In this document: positions 33,142-41,140 of the stretch, one piece after another
Layout of the letters: every line of letters starts with the position of its first letter
How positions within the stretch are numbered: position 1 is the stretch's first letter
DNA from: Spirochaetota bacterium
GTDB lineage: Bacteria; Spirochaetota; Spirochaetia; Treponematales; UBA12059
DNA: 64,000 nt
Direction of reading: 5' to 3'
Assembly: GCA_022703505.1 (NCBI GenBank)
Contig: JAKLDN010000001.1
Span: 62,001-126,000 of the forward strand
The notes under the pieces: generated by a model
Databases searched by the model: none
Seen by the model: only the letters and a program-made list of their open reading frames with translations
What the model was told of the DNA's origin: nothing
Translations under genes and position numbers: made by a program

Positions 33142-34416
33142 TTAGGGCGCCGAGGCCGCCACCCGCCCGGTCCCGTACCGGAAGGTCGGGTCCCCGCCGC
33201 CCGCGGCCGCCTTCCGGGCCGCCAGGCGCGAGTTCACCAGGCTCCGGGCCTTGGTCGGCAAGGCGGTCAGGTTGACGAAGCCCGTCGCGTCCCGGTGGTC
33301 GTACAGGGGCCCCGTGGCGAAGGAGGCCAGGGACTTGTCGTACAGCGAGTACGCCGAGGCGACGCCGGCCCCCAGTATAGCACCCTTGTAGAGCTTGAGC
33401 TTCACCGTTCCGGTGACCACCTTCTGGGTGGAATCCACGAAGGCGCGAAGGGCTTCCATCAGGGGGCTCGTCCACTCGCCCTCGTAGAGGAGCTCCGCGA
33501 AGCGCTGGGCGGCCTGGAGCTTGAAGGAAAGGGTCTTCCGGTCCAGGCAGAGCTGCTCCAGCTTGGCGTGGGCCTCCAGGATGACCGTGCCCGCGGGAGT
33601 CTCGTAGACACCCCGGCTCTTCATGCCCACCACCCGGTTCTCTACCATATCAAGGACGCCGATCCCGTGGCGCCCCGCCGCGACGTTCAGGGCCGAGACG
33701 AGCTCGACGCCCCCCATCCGGACCCCGTTCAGGGCCACCGGCACGCCCCCCTCGAAGCCCAGCTCGACGTACTCCGGCACGTTCGGAGCCTTCTCCGGGG
33801 TACAGCACAGTTTGAGCATCCCCTCCCACTTGGGTTCCAAGGCGGGATCCTCCAGGTCCAAGCCCTCGTGGCTCACGTGCCAGAGGTTGTCGTCCCGGGA
33901 GTAGGAATCCTCCACCTTCACGGGGACCGGGATGCCCCGGGCCTCCAGGTAGGCGATCTCGTCCTCCCGGCTGGAGAGGTTCCAGATCCGCCAGGGGGCG
34001 ATGATATCCATGTGCGGGGCCGCGGCGCGGATCCCCAGCTCGAAGCGCACCTGGTCGTTCCCCTTGCCCGTGCACCCGTGGGCGACCGCGTCCGCCCCCT
34101 CCGCCAGGGCCGTCTCCGTAAGGCTAGAGGCCAGGAGGGGCCGGGCCGCGGCGGTGCCCAGGAGGTACCGGCCCTCGTAGGCGGCCCCCGCCTTCACCAG
34201 GGGCCAGAGGTAGTCTTCGACGAACTCCCGTTTCAGGTCCTTCACGATGAGCTTGGAGGCCCCCGAGGACAGGGCCCGCTTCTCCAGGTCCGCCCAGTCG
34301 CAGTCCTGCCCGACGTCGCCGCAGACGGCGATCACCTCGCAGTCGTAGGTCTCCTTGAGCCAGGGCACGATGACCGTCGTGTCCAATCCGCCGGAATAGG
34401 CCAGGGCTATCTTCAT
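33142..34416 (-). CDS. argG: Argininosuccinate synthase
   Basis: A 424-residue ATP-dependent ligase joining citrulline and aspartate. The PP-loop AYSGGLDTTVIVPWL is at residues 5-19, GNDQVRFELGIRA near residue 118 carries the conserved Asn/Asp that bind substrates, and SREDEIAYLEARGIPVPV follows. The C-terminal tail (from about residue 395) is Lys/Ala-rich and slightly longer than the family norm. It has AAGGAG close to the ATG, directly abutting an ARG-box-like motif, so repressor binding could also affect the start region. First gene of the argGH run. Confidence 0.95.
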   Translation of the reverse strand: MKIALAYSGGLDTTVIVPWLKETYDCEVIAVCGDVGQDCDWADLEKRALSSGASKLIVKDLKREFVEDYLWPLVKAGAAYEGRYLLGTAAARPLLASSLTETALAEGADAVAHGCTGKGNDQVRFELGIRAAAPHMDIIAPWRIWNLSSREDEIAYLEARGIPVPVKVEDSYSRDDNLWHVSHEGLDLEDPALEPKWEGMLKLCCTPEKAPNVPEYVELGFEGGVPVALNGVRMGGVELVSALNVAAGRHGIGVLDMVENRVVGMKSRGVYETPAGTVILEAHAKLEQLCLDRKTLSFKLQAAQRFAELLYEGEWTSPLMEALRAFVDSTQKVVTGTVKLKLYKGAILGAGVASAYSLYDKSLASFATGPLYDHRDATGFVNLTALPTKARSLVNSRLAARKAAAGGGDPTFRYGTGRVAASAP

Positions 34417-34428
34417 ATGCGACTCCTT

Positions 34429-34445
34429 TGCATAAAAATACGTTC
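34429..34445 (-). promoter_or_regulatory. ARG-box-like motif, copy 1 (at argG start)
   Basis: On the minus strand the sequence reads AACGTATTTTTATGCAA, immediately upstream of the argG Shine-Dalgarno. It shares the core TATTTTTATGCA with copy 2 and resembles ArgR boxes (imperfect palindromes around a central A/T run). Confidence 0.5.
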
Positions 34446-34693
34446 CCGGCGAAGGCGCGGGAATGGAACCTCCCCGGACGCCTCGTCCGGATCTCGAACC
34501 TATGGGAACTGTCTATCGGGGATTTCGGTTAACGACGACGGAGGCGGGGGAAAATACGGCGGATGGAAGGGGAAACAGGGGTCTTTGCGAGGAATGAGAG
34601 CCCGTACGGTTCGGGACAGCAGGACATGGGAACCTCCCGGAATCAGTATCTGACGAGATCCTATTCCATATCGGAAGGTTCCGTCAAGAGCTT

Positions 34694-34720
34694 ATACGCA
34701 TTTTTATGCATTTGGCGTAT
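34694..34720 (+). promoter_or_regulatory. ARG-box-like motif, copy 2, within a longer inverted repeat
   Basis: GCATTTTTATGC (34698-34709) is a near-perfect palindrome; it is enclosed by ATACGC (34694-34699) and GCGTAT (34715-34720). About 265 bases from copy 1, so looping between two repressor hexamers is conceivable. Confidence 0.5.
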
Positions 34721-34759
34721 ACCTTGAGAAACCGAAGCCCCCCGGCTACACTCCTGGCC

Positions 34760-35476
34760 ATGGACAAGTCCCGTAAACCCGGCTCCCGGATCGCCGCTCT
34801 CGCCTTTCCCCTCATCCTGGCCGCCGCGGTGGGCGGAGGCATCCTCCTCTGGCAGCCCCTGACCGGGATCTTCCGGGACCCCCAGCGGGCCCGGGCCTGG
34901 GTCGAGTCCCTGGGCGCGGCCGCGCCCCTGGCCTACGTCGGGCTCCAGTTCCTGCAGGTCGTGGTTTTCATCATTCCCGGGGAGGTCGTGCAGATCGGCG
35001 GGGGCTACGTCTTCGGGTTCTGGGGGGCCACGATCCTCTCGTCCCTGGGGATCCTGGCCGGCTCGGTCTTCAATTATTACGTCGGCCGCCTGGCCGGACG
35101 ACCCTTCGTGGAACGCCTCGTGAAGCCCGAGGTCCTCGCGCGGCTGGAAAAGGCGGCCGCCTCCGGCCGGGAGGCCGCGGGCTTCTTCCTGCTGTACGTG
35201 ATCCCCAGCATCCCCAAGGACGCCCTCTCGTACGTCGTCGGGATGAGCCGGATCTCCCTGCCCCTCTTCATCCTGATCTCCGGGATCGGCCGTCTACCCG
35301 GGATCCTCGGCAGCGCCTTCATCGGCAACTCCGCCTACCGGGGCGAGTACGGGACCGCCCTGGCCGTCCTGACCGTCGCCGCGTGCCTCTTCTTCGCGGG
35401 CCTCGTGTTCAAGGACCGGCTGACCGACGCGGTACATCGCCTTTTGAGCCGCCGGCCGAAGGACGGACCGCGGTAA
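34760..35476 (+). CDS. TVP38/TMEM64 (VTT/DedA-superfamily) membrane protein
   Basis: A 238-residue inner-membrane protein from the ATG at 34760. It has five to six hydrophobic segments, a re-entrant-loop signature GEVVQIGGGYVFGFWGA near residue 73, the GSVFNYYVGRLAGRPFVERL block near residue 100, and YVIPSIPKDALSYVVGM near residue 145, all typical of the VTT domain. Family members are linked to membrane lipid scrambling or transport of polyprenyl phosphates. It is divergent from argG and ends with an Arg-rich tail. A GTAACCGC/GCGGTTAC hairpin at 35473-35492 overlaps the stop codon. Confidence 0.85.
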   Translation: MDKSRKPGSRIAALAFPLILAAAVGGGILLWQPLTGIFRDPQRARAWVESLGAAAPLAYVGLQFLQVVVFIIPGEVVQIGGGYVFGFWGATILSSLGILAGSVFNYYVGRLAGRPFVERLVKPEVLARLEKAAASGREAAGFFLLYVIPSIPKDALSYVVGMSRISLPLFILISGIGRLPGILGSAFIGNSAYRGEYGTALAVLTVAACLFFAGLVFKDRLTDAVHRLLSRRPKDGPR

Positions 35477-35586
35477 CCGCCCCCGCGGTTACGGTCGCCT
35501 CCCCGACTCCGGTTACCGGCGCCGTACCGTATGCGGTCACGGGCGCCCCGATCGGACGACGTTCCTACCACGACCGAGGGCGCCCC

Positions 35587-35615
35587 TTGATTTTTTACGC
35601 CCGGCAGGCTATTGT
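35587..35615 (+). promoter_or_regulatory. Candidate promoter of tRNA-Ala
   Basis: TTGATT (35587-35592), 17-base spacer, TATTGT (35610-35615), with the mature tRNA 5' end 15 bases after the -10 element. Spacing is ideal and both boxes match in 4-5 of 6 positions. Confidence 0.55.
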
Positions 35616-35630
35616 ACCGCCCGCACCGAT

Positions 35631-35703
35631 GGGGAATTAGCTCAGTTGGTAGAGCGATAGGTTCGCAATCTATAGGTCAGGGGTTCGAATCCCCTATTCT
35701 CCA
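35631..35703 (+). tRNA. tRNA-Ala (anticodon CGC)
   Basis: A 73-base cloverleaf: acceptor GGGGAAT with ATTCTCC, D stem GCTC/GAGC with AGTTGGTA loop, anticodon stem ATAGG/TCTAT with loop TTCGCAA (anticodon CGC, reads GCG), T stem AGGGG/CCCCT with loop TTCGAAT. The G3-U70 pair in the acceptor stem is the alanine identity element, confirming the assignment. The 3' CCA is not encoded (the following bases are ACCG). Confidence 0.95.
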
Positions 35704-35710
35704 ACCGACG

Positions 35711-35734
35711 AAAACCGGCCGTCAGGCCGGTTTT
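35711..35734 (+). terminator. Intrinsic terminator after tRNA-Ala
   Basis: Perfect 10-bp stem AAAACCGGCC / GGCCGGTTTT with GTCA loop, T-tract at the 3' side followed by CATCATTAAT. Eight bases after the tRNA end. Confidence 0.85.
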
Positions 35735-35744
35735 CATCATTAAT

Positions 35745-35763
35745 AGAATAGGGGATTCGAACC
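35745..35763 (-). repeat. Inverted 19-base copy of the tRNA-Ala 3' end
   Basis: AGAATAGGGGATTCGAACC is the exact reverse complement of bases 35682-35700 (T arm and 3' acceptor strand of the tRNA). With the terminator hairpin nested inside, the two copies could form a 19-bp outer stem. Confidence 0.85.
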
Positions 35764-36130
35764 GAAGGCGCGCGGCGCGGAAGCGCCGGAAGGCGCCCCA
35801 GGATGGGCGCCGCCAGCGCCCGAGGCGGCCCGGAGATCGAGGACAGGATGTCCGAGATCGTAGGGCGAATCCCCAACGGACACGACGCGAAACTGCGCAT
35901 TCGAACCGGAGCGTCGTCCCGAGCGCATACCGAGGGCTCGCCGCAGGGATGCGGCGAAAAACGCGAAGGCGGCCCGGAAGCCCGAGGCAGGATGCCGTCG
36001 TGCGCGATAGCGTACACGTCAATCAACTACCTCTCGACAAACGACGCGAAGCGGCGTATGCCGCGGGCTGGAGGGCGAAGCCCCTCCGGAAGCGGCGCAT
36101 TCAGCCGCGCGCGGCAGCGACGAAACGCCG
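35764..36130. repeat. GC-rich structured region with four AGGAT-loop hairpins
   Basis: This 367-base stretch has no credible protein gene. Four hairpins carry the same loop sequence: GGCGCCC-cAGGAT-GGGCGCC (35792-35811); GGAC-AGGAT-GTCC (35841-35853), extended by GA/GA and GATC/GATC; CGCCGC-AGGGAT-GCGGCG (35939-35956); GGC-AGGAT-GCC (35986-35996). ATTCGAACCGRAG occurs twice (35755 and 35899), and GGCGGCCCGGA twice (35825 and 35969), so parts are duplicated. It lies between the tRNA terminator and a convergent ClbS-type gene. Identity unknown. Confidence 0.6.
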
Positions 36131-36136
36131 CGGCTC

Positions 36137-36589
36137 CTACCCCTTCCTCCGCAGGTCCGCCAGGTGACCGTCGATGTGCCGGCGGACCACCTCCAGGTGC
36201 TCGATCGGAGAATAATTGCGGGAACCCTTCTTGTAGGCTATCTCCGTGACCCTCGGGTCCTCGATATGGGCGGAGATGGTCGCCTGGGCTTCCCGGATCA
36301 TCCGGAGGATCTCGCCCGGAGGGTGCACGGACATTTCCCGCACGCCCCGCTCGTTCACTTCCGAGAGGGTTCCCTTGAACGGAGAGGGATTGACGCCGTT
36401 CACCGCGTCCAGGAGGTTCCGGGCGAAACTAAGGTGCCAGGAGGCGACATGTCCCAGGACGTCCTTGGCGGTCCATTCCTGATAGATGACCGCGCCCAGG
36501 TCCTGCCGCCCTTCGAAAAAGGCGAGAAAATCGCCGGCCGTCCGCTCCTCCTCCTGCCTTTGCTCTGTCAGGGATAGCTGACGTCTCAT
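36137..36589 (-). CDS. ClbS/DfsB-family four-helix bundle protein
   Basis: A 150-residue protein starting at the ATG at 36589; upstream in-frame codons lack a ribosome-binding site and look non-coding. It has four helices with the family landmark WTAKDVLGHVASWH near residue 40 and a C-terminal NYSPIEHLEVVRRHIDGHLADL with His residues. The DinB-like fold family includes the colibactin self-resistance protein ClbS, but most members are uncharacterised. A GGGGGTG element precedes the ATG. It is convergent with the tRNA-associated region. Confidence 0.72.
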   Translation of the reverse strand: MRRQLSLTEQRQEEERTAGDFLAFFEGRQDLGAVIYQEWTAKDVLGHVASWHLSFARNLLDAVNGVNPSPFKGTLSEVNERGVREMSVHPPGEILRMIREAQATISAHIEDPRVTEIAYKKGSRNYSPIEHLEVVRRHIDGHLADLRRKG

Positions 36590-36887
36590 GGACACCCCCG
36601 GGTAAGTATATCGCCCCGCCCTTGAGAAGCTCCGCGTAGCTGATAAGGTCACTGCAGTGTGCGGGCACGGGCGGTTATCCGTCTACGGTCCCCTTCTTAA
36701 TCTAGACAATACACTGAACGGAGAGCGTTTTAGAATCACTACGTAGCCGCCCGACATGGCGATCGTAGACCTCACCGCCCAGCGGGACAGCCGGGATGGG
36801 ATTTCGGGAACGCGCACACAGGGTTTTTATTAGTATATTTGTAATATTCTCGGTCCTCCGATCCGGGAAGGGGAGGTGATCTTGAGA

Positions 36888-38222
36888 ATGGTCCGACGGC
36901 GGATTCGTTTTCGGCACGCGGTTCTTACAGCCGTGCTGGCCGGGGCTCTCGCCGTCCCGGCGGCGGCCGGGGATGTGGAACTGGAGATCCGGCAGACCGA
37001 GTGGGAGCTGCGGCCGGGGCTGACGACCCGGGCCTGGACCTACGGCGGAACGGTGCCGGGCCGGCCCATCGTGGTCCGCCCGGGGGAGCGGGTCCGGGCG
37101 ACGGTGACCAACCGCCTTCCGGTCGCGACGAACATCCACTGGCACGGCCTCGTCCTGCCGAACGACCAGGACGGCCCCGCCCTCACGATAGAGCCCGGGG
37201 CCGTGTTCCGGTACGACTTCCTAGCGGGGGAGAGCGGGACCTACTGGTACCACCCGCACCGGATGCCGGTACTTCCCCAGATGGACCGCGGGCTCTACGC
37301 CCCGTTCATCGTACTGGCCCCGGAGGACGCCCTCTACGACGGGGACCACACCTTTGTGCTGGACGACTGGCTCCTGGATTCCCGGGGCAACCGGCTCGAG
37401 GGGACCTCCCGGCAGGAGATGGAGCGGTACGGGAACGTGGAGACCGTGAACGGAAAGACCGGGGATGCAGTGGCGCCCCTGCGGGTCCGGGCCGGACAGA
37501 TCCACAAGCTCCGCTTCATCAACGCGTCGACCGCGGCCTTCCACGAGCTCAAGGTATCCGGCCATCGGTTCCGGGTGACGCACCTCGACGGCCATCCCCT
37601 CCAACGTCCCTACGAGACGGATCGCATCGACCTGGCCCCGGGCGAGCGGGTGGACGCGGAGTTATTCGCGTCGCGGCACGAGGGGGAACGGTACAGGATC
37701 TCCTCCTCCCGCCCGGAACTCGGCTTGGTCATCCCGATCGTGTACGGACCGGGATCCGTCCCGGCGTCCGCCTCCCCCTTCCGTCCTCCCGCCCCGGAGG
37801 CTCCCGCGGCCGTTCCCGCGCGCCCGGACCAGGAGCTCGTCCTGTCCTCCGGGATGGGCGGCATGATGGGCCCCGGGGGGATGGTGTGGACCATCGACGG
37901 CCGGGCCTTCCCCCGAACCCGGCCCATCGAGGCGAAGGTCGGGGTTCCCCTGACCCTGAGGATCTACAACCGGGACCACATGTCCATGATGATGGGCCAT
38001 CGCATGGACCATCCCATCCATGTCCACGGCACCAGGTTCCGGGTGCTGTCCGTCAACGGGACTGCGCCGGATCAGCCGATCTGGAAGGATACCGTGCCGG
38101 TCCCCCTCGGCGGGTTCGTCGATATTTCCTTCGTGATGAAAAACCCCGGGGACTGGATGTTCCATTGCCACATCATCGACCACGAGGACGGAGGGATGAT
38201 GACCTTCGTGCGGGCGCGCTAG
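36888..38222 (+). CDS. Multicopper oxidase (periplasmic)
   Basis: About 445 residues. GGGGAGGTGATC at 36870-36881 matches the 16S tail over an unusual length; it serves either TTG 36882 or ATG 36888, which is two codons later. An Arg-rich n-region and Ala/Val/Leu-rich h-region end at PAAAGD, a Sec (possibly Tat-like RRR) signal. Copper ligands: NIHWHGLV near residue 80, TYWYHPHRMP near residue 120, HPIHVHGTRF near residue 375, and MFHCHIIDHEDGGMM near residue 423, giving a complete type 1/2/3 set. A Met-rich stretch (SGMGGMMGPGGM; MSMMMGHRMDH) suggests a copper-related (CueO-like) oxidase. Confidence 0.88.
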   Translation: MVRRRIRFRHAVLTAVLAGALAVPAAAGDVELEIRQTEWELRPGLTTRAWTYGGTVPGRPIVVRPGERVRATVTNRLPVATNIHWHGLVLPNDQDGPALTIEPGAVFRYDFLAGESGTYWYHPHRMPVLPQMDRGLYAPFIVLAPEDALYDGDHTFVLDDWLLDSRGNRLEGTSRQEMERYGNVETVNGKTGDAVAPLRVRAGQIHKLRFINASTAAFHELKVSGHRFRVTHLDGHPLQRPYETDRIDLAPGERVDAELFASRHEGERYRISSSRPELGLVIPIVYGPGSVPASASPFRPPAPEAPAAVPARPDQELVLSSGMGGMMGPGGMVWTIDGRAFPRTRPIEAKVGVPLTLRIYNRDHMSMMMGHRMDHPIHVHGTRFRVLSVNGTAPDQPIWKDTVPVPLGGFVDISFVMKNPGDWMFHCHIIDHEDGGMMTFVRAR

Positions 38223-38365
38223 GCCGAAGGGTACCGCTCCGGGCGGCTTGACGTCCTGAGAACCGAGGTCCATCGTTATGACCGGACGGCCGGTCGAACG
38301 TCACCCGGACGCTCCGCAGAACGGCCCGTTATCCATACCGCGTACTTGTGGTAGACTAAGATACC

Positions 38366-41128
38366 ATGAAGGATGCGGGCCCCCAGCGCCTATACCTAAG
38401 GCTCGTCAACGCCCTGAGTTTTTCCTCGGAGCTGTATAAGCTTAGACGGGAACTGAACGCCCGGATCGATGCGCCCGCAACGATCGCCCAGGGCCCCCGC
38501 TCCCATCCGTTGGGGGTATCCCGCTGGTTCAAGAAACGCAGGATATCGATCGCGGAAGCCTACATCATGGTCGTGAGCGACCTGGAGTCCAAGCATTCCC
38601 GGGCAAGGCTCCGGGCTCTCCGGATGCTGGTCGAGGTGTCGTTCCACGCCAAGACCCTCGACCTTCCGCTCAACACGGCGCGCGTCCAGCTGGGGCTCAT
38701 CAAGGAGGCGATCAAGCACAAGGGCGACCGGCGTCGCCAGCTCGAACTCCTCCAGGATTTCTCCGTATCCAGCCACGGACAGCAGTCGGTGATCCGGAAG
38801 CTCCTGGCTGAACTCAACGTCGTCGAGCTTCCGGAGACCGATTCGCGCCTCAAGAACCTGGACGCGGGTTGGGACGACCATGTCCACGACACGGCGACCT
38901 CGGGCCGCAAGAACCCGACCCAGCTCCTGATCGACGCCTTCATCAAGGGGATCTCCGAGCTGACCATCGCCTATGGATCGATCGATTCCATCGACCTGAT
39001 GAAGGAGGCCCTGGACGCGGGCAGGACTCTGGGCATCCGGGTCAACCTTGCCCTCGAGTTCAGCATCCTGATCCAGGGCCGCCGCTTCCACTTCCTCGCG
39101 ACCCTACCCCGCTTCAAGAACGGCAAGGACGCGGCCCGATGGTTCAAGCAGCAATCCCGCGATTTCCGGGACATCCTGGACGGGCTCAGGAAGAACCAGG
39201 AGAACCGGGTCGAGGCGGTCCGGGCCCTTCTCAAGCACTTCAACGCCGGCGGACTCGAGGAGCTCAACTCAGGCTGGCCCGGGGATACTCTGTACGTACT
39301 GCCCAAGCTGAAATTCGGCGAATTGACCGAGTCGATCCCGAAGTCGAGCCTGAACCGCATGCATCTGGGAGAATACCTGTATTCCCGCTACAAGCCCATC
39401 CTCTTCAACCGCGTCATGCTGACGAAGGTCCATCGGGAGAAGGCGCGGACGGCTTTGCGCAGGAAGCTCCTCTCGGACTGGGAATACAGGATCGTGGACG
39501 ATCGGTATGCCCGCATCCGGGAGGAATACCGGAAGCTCAACCCCGAGAGCCTCCGGAAACAGTACTTTACCAACCCCGAGATCGGCGACTACCAGACGAT
39601 CTTCACCGATCTCCGGAAGATGCATTCCATCCTGGCCGGGGCGGGATGCACGCTCCGGGTCCTGCATCCCCTGGAATACGGGTACGAGGCGGCTCGGAGG
39701 CTCCTGGAATCGAGCCGCGGGATCATCGACGAGGTCGAGATCTTCAACATGCAGGATTCCCTGGGCCGCGACCCGGAGGACAACCTGAGGCTGGCCCGGC
39801 TGGTGAACGAACTCAACGTCCAGAGCGCGGCTGCCGGGAAGACCCCGTTCGTACCGGTCTGCGGCAGCGATTCCACCGGACGGACCCCGACGGTGCCCGG
39901 CATGGGATTCATCCGCGAGGACCGGATCACGGGAACGCGCAGGAAGGCGTACGCCAAGCGGCACATCGCGCTGCCGCCCCTGGTCTCGGCGATGGTCGAG
40001 GCGCGCGGGCTTCCCGTATCCGAGTCGGAGGCGTCCGAGGCTCCGAGGATCCTGAGCCTCGGGAAGATGACGGGCGGCCGGACCAACCTGATCGGCGACG
40101 AGACTGACGCCGAGGCGGCCATCATCCCCCCCTCCCGCGCCTGGCGCTACCTCAATCCGTGGCTCGTTAATTTGCTGTATTCCGCGGTGGGCTTCCTTGT
40201 GGCCCAGCGTTTCGTGGGCACCTTCTACGCCTTCCTGTGGCTCTTCATCACGGGGTTCCGGAACTCGGTCGCCGACCTCGTGGCGGGGCGCGGGTCCCGG
40301 CTCAGCGCCTGGAGCCTCAAGGGCGTCAATTTCGACAATGTGGCACGGTCCCTGTTCTGGACCGGGTTCTCCGTGCCCATCATGGCCTTCGTCAAGGCGA
40401 GATTCGACGCGCTCTGGCCCTTCGCGGCGGAGGGCCTGCTCTTCGACGCGGCGAAGTTCTTCTTCATAGCCTTCGCCAACGGCCTGTATCTGGCGGCCCA
40501 CAATACCCTGCGGGGCTTCGACCGGAAGGTTGTCCGGGCGAATTTCTTCCGCAGCGTGATCGCATGGCCCCTGGCCACGGCCTTCGCCCCCTTCGGAGCG
40601 GCGCTGGGCATCCCGAGCATCGTTCACTCGAAGATCTGGTCGGACGTCGTGGCCGGATTCATCGAGGGCGGGAGCAAGTACGTGAAGACCCTCGGACTCC
40701 GCCAACGGGACATCCGGGAGATCCTGCCCCAGTTGATGGAGGGAGACAAGGAGGAGCGCTTCACGGCCCTCCTCGACCTTTTGTTCCTGTACCGACAGGA
40801 ACCCCGCACGGAGACCTCGCTGAAGGCTCTCCTCGTATCCGAAAAGCCTTCGGAAGGCGAAACCGAGGATGACGCGGAACGGTCCGATTATGCCTTTGAC
40901 GAGTTCAGGGCCGCGGTCATGGACGAGAACTCGGACGACGAACTGGCCGCCTTCATCCTGTCGACGTACCAACCGGAAATGGCCGCGGACCTCGTGAGCC
41001 TGGTCTCGTCCACCCTGCCCTCCTTCCGGGACTGGGTCACATCCCACGCGCGGCTCTTCAAGAGATCGATCCCGGCCAAGGAAATCGACGTCCCGGCCGC
41101 CGTCCGAGCGGCCCAACCTTTGGAGTAA
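38366..41128 (+). CDS. Large protein with degenerate PHP-like domain and membrane segments
   Basis: A 920-residue protein I cannot assign to a named family. Residues 1-165 are helical and basic. From residue 168, DDHVHDTATSGRKNP then GISELTIAYGSIDSID and LGIRVNLALEFSI follow the PHP phosphoesterase layout (HxH, then strand, then Glu). CGSDST near residue 502 sits where PHP enzymes have GSDxH, but the final His is missing. Residues about 600-760 carry several hydrophobic helices (VNLLYSAVGFLVAQRFVG, FYAFLWLFITGF) with conserved-looking NSVADLVAGRG. The tail is acidic, then helical. Monocistronic or followed by the DinB gene. Confidence 0.6.
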   Translation: MKDAGPQRLYLRLVNALSFSSELYKLRRELNARIDAPATIAQGPRSHPLGVSRWFKKRRISIAEAYIMVVSDLESKHSRARLRALRMLVEVSFHAKTLDLPLNTARVQLGLIKEAIKHKGDRRRQLELLQDFSVSSHGQQSVIRKLLAELNVVELPETDSRLKNLDAGWDDHVHDTATSGRKNPTQLLIDAFIKGISELTIAYGSIDSIDLMKEALDAGRTLGIRVNLALEFSILIQGRRFHFLATLPRFKNGKDAARWFKQQSRDFRDILDGLRKNQENRVEAVRALLKHFNAGGLEELNSGWPGDTLYVLPKLKFGELTESIPKSSLNRMHLGEYLYSRYKPILFNRVMLTKVHREKARTALRRKLLSDWEYRIVDDRYARIREEYRKLNPESLRKQYFTNPEIGDYQTIFTDLRKMHSILAGAGCTLRVLHPLEYGYEAARRLLESSRGIIDEVEIFNMQDSLGRDPEDNLRLARLVNELNVQSAAAGKTPFVPVCGSDSTGRTPTVPGMGFIREDRITGTRRKAYAKRHIALPPLVSAMVEARGLPVSESEASEAPRILSLGKMTGGRTNLIGDETDAEAAIIPPSRAWRYLNPWLVNLLYSAVGFLVAQRFVGTFYAFLWLFITGFRNSVADLVAGRGSRLSAWSLKGVNFDNVARSLFWTGFSVPIMAFVKARFDALWPFAAEGLLFDAAKFFFIAFANGLYLAAHNTLRGFDRKVVRANFFRSVIAWPLATAFAPFGAALGIPSIVHSKIWSDVVAGFIEGGSKYVKTLGLRQRDIREILPQLMEGDKEERFTALLDLLFLYRQEPRTETSLKALLVSEKPSEGETEDDAERSDYAFDEFRAAVMDENSDDELAAFILSTYQPEMAADLVSLVSSTLPSFRDWVTSHARLFKRSIPAKEIDVPAAVRAAQPLE

Positions 41129-41140
41129 GGAGGCGGAATC

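Larger units (their letters stand above)
34417..34759. other. 343-base intergenic region between argG and the TVP38 gene
   Basis: It holds two copies of an A/T-rich palindromic motif (next entries), a 7-bp hairpin CCGGACG/CGTCCGG at 34474-34490 that would lie in the argG leader, and an AT-rich stretch at 34660-34725 likely to contain the divergent promoters. I see no reading frame of interest. Confidence 0.6.

Noticed and set aside
35631-35763. Integrated element bounded by att sites at the tRNA-Ala gene
   Set aside because: The second copy of the tRNA end is inverted and only 45 bases away, not a direct repeat, and no integrase or phage genes are in the window.
35803-36249. 148-residue plus-strand open frame and several smaller ones in the tRNA-downstream hairpin region
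   Set aside because: Translation is Arg/Gly/Ala-rich without family features, no ribosome-binding site, and it is interrupted by repeated hairpins; the region reads better as structured RNA or repeat.
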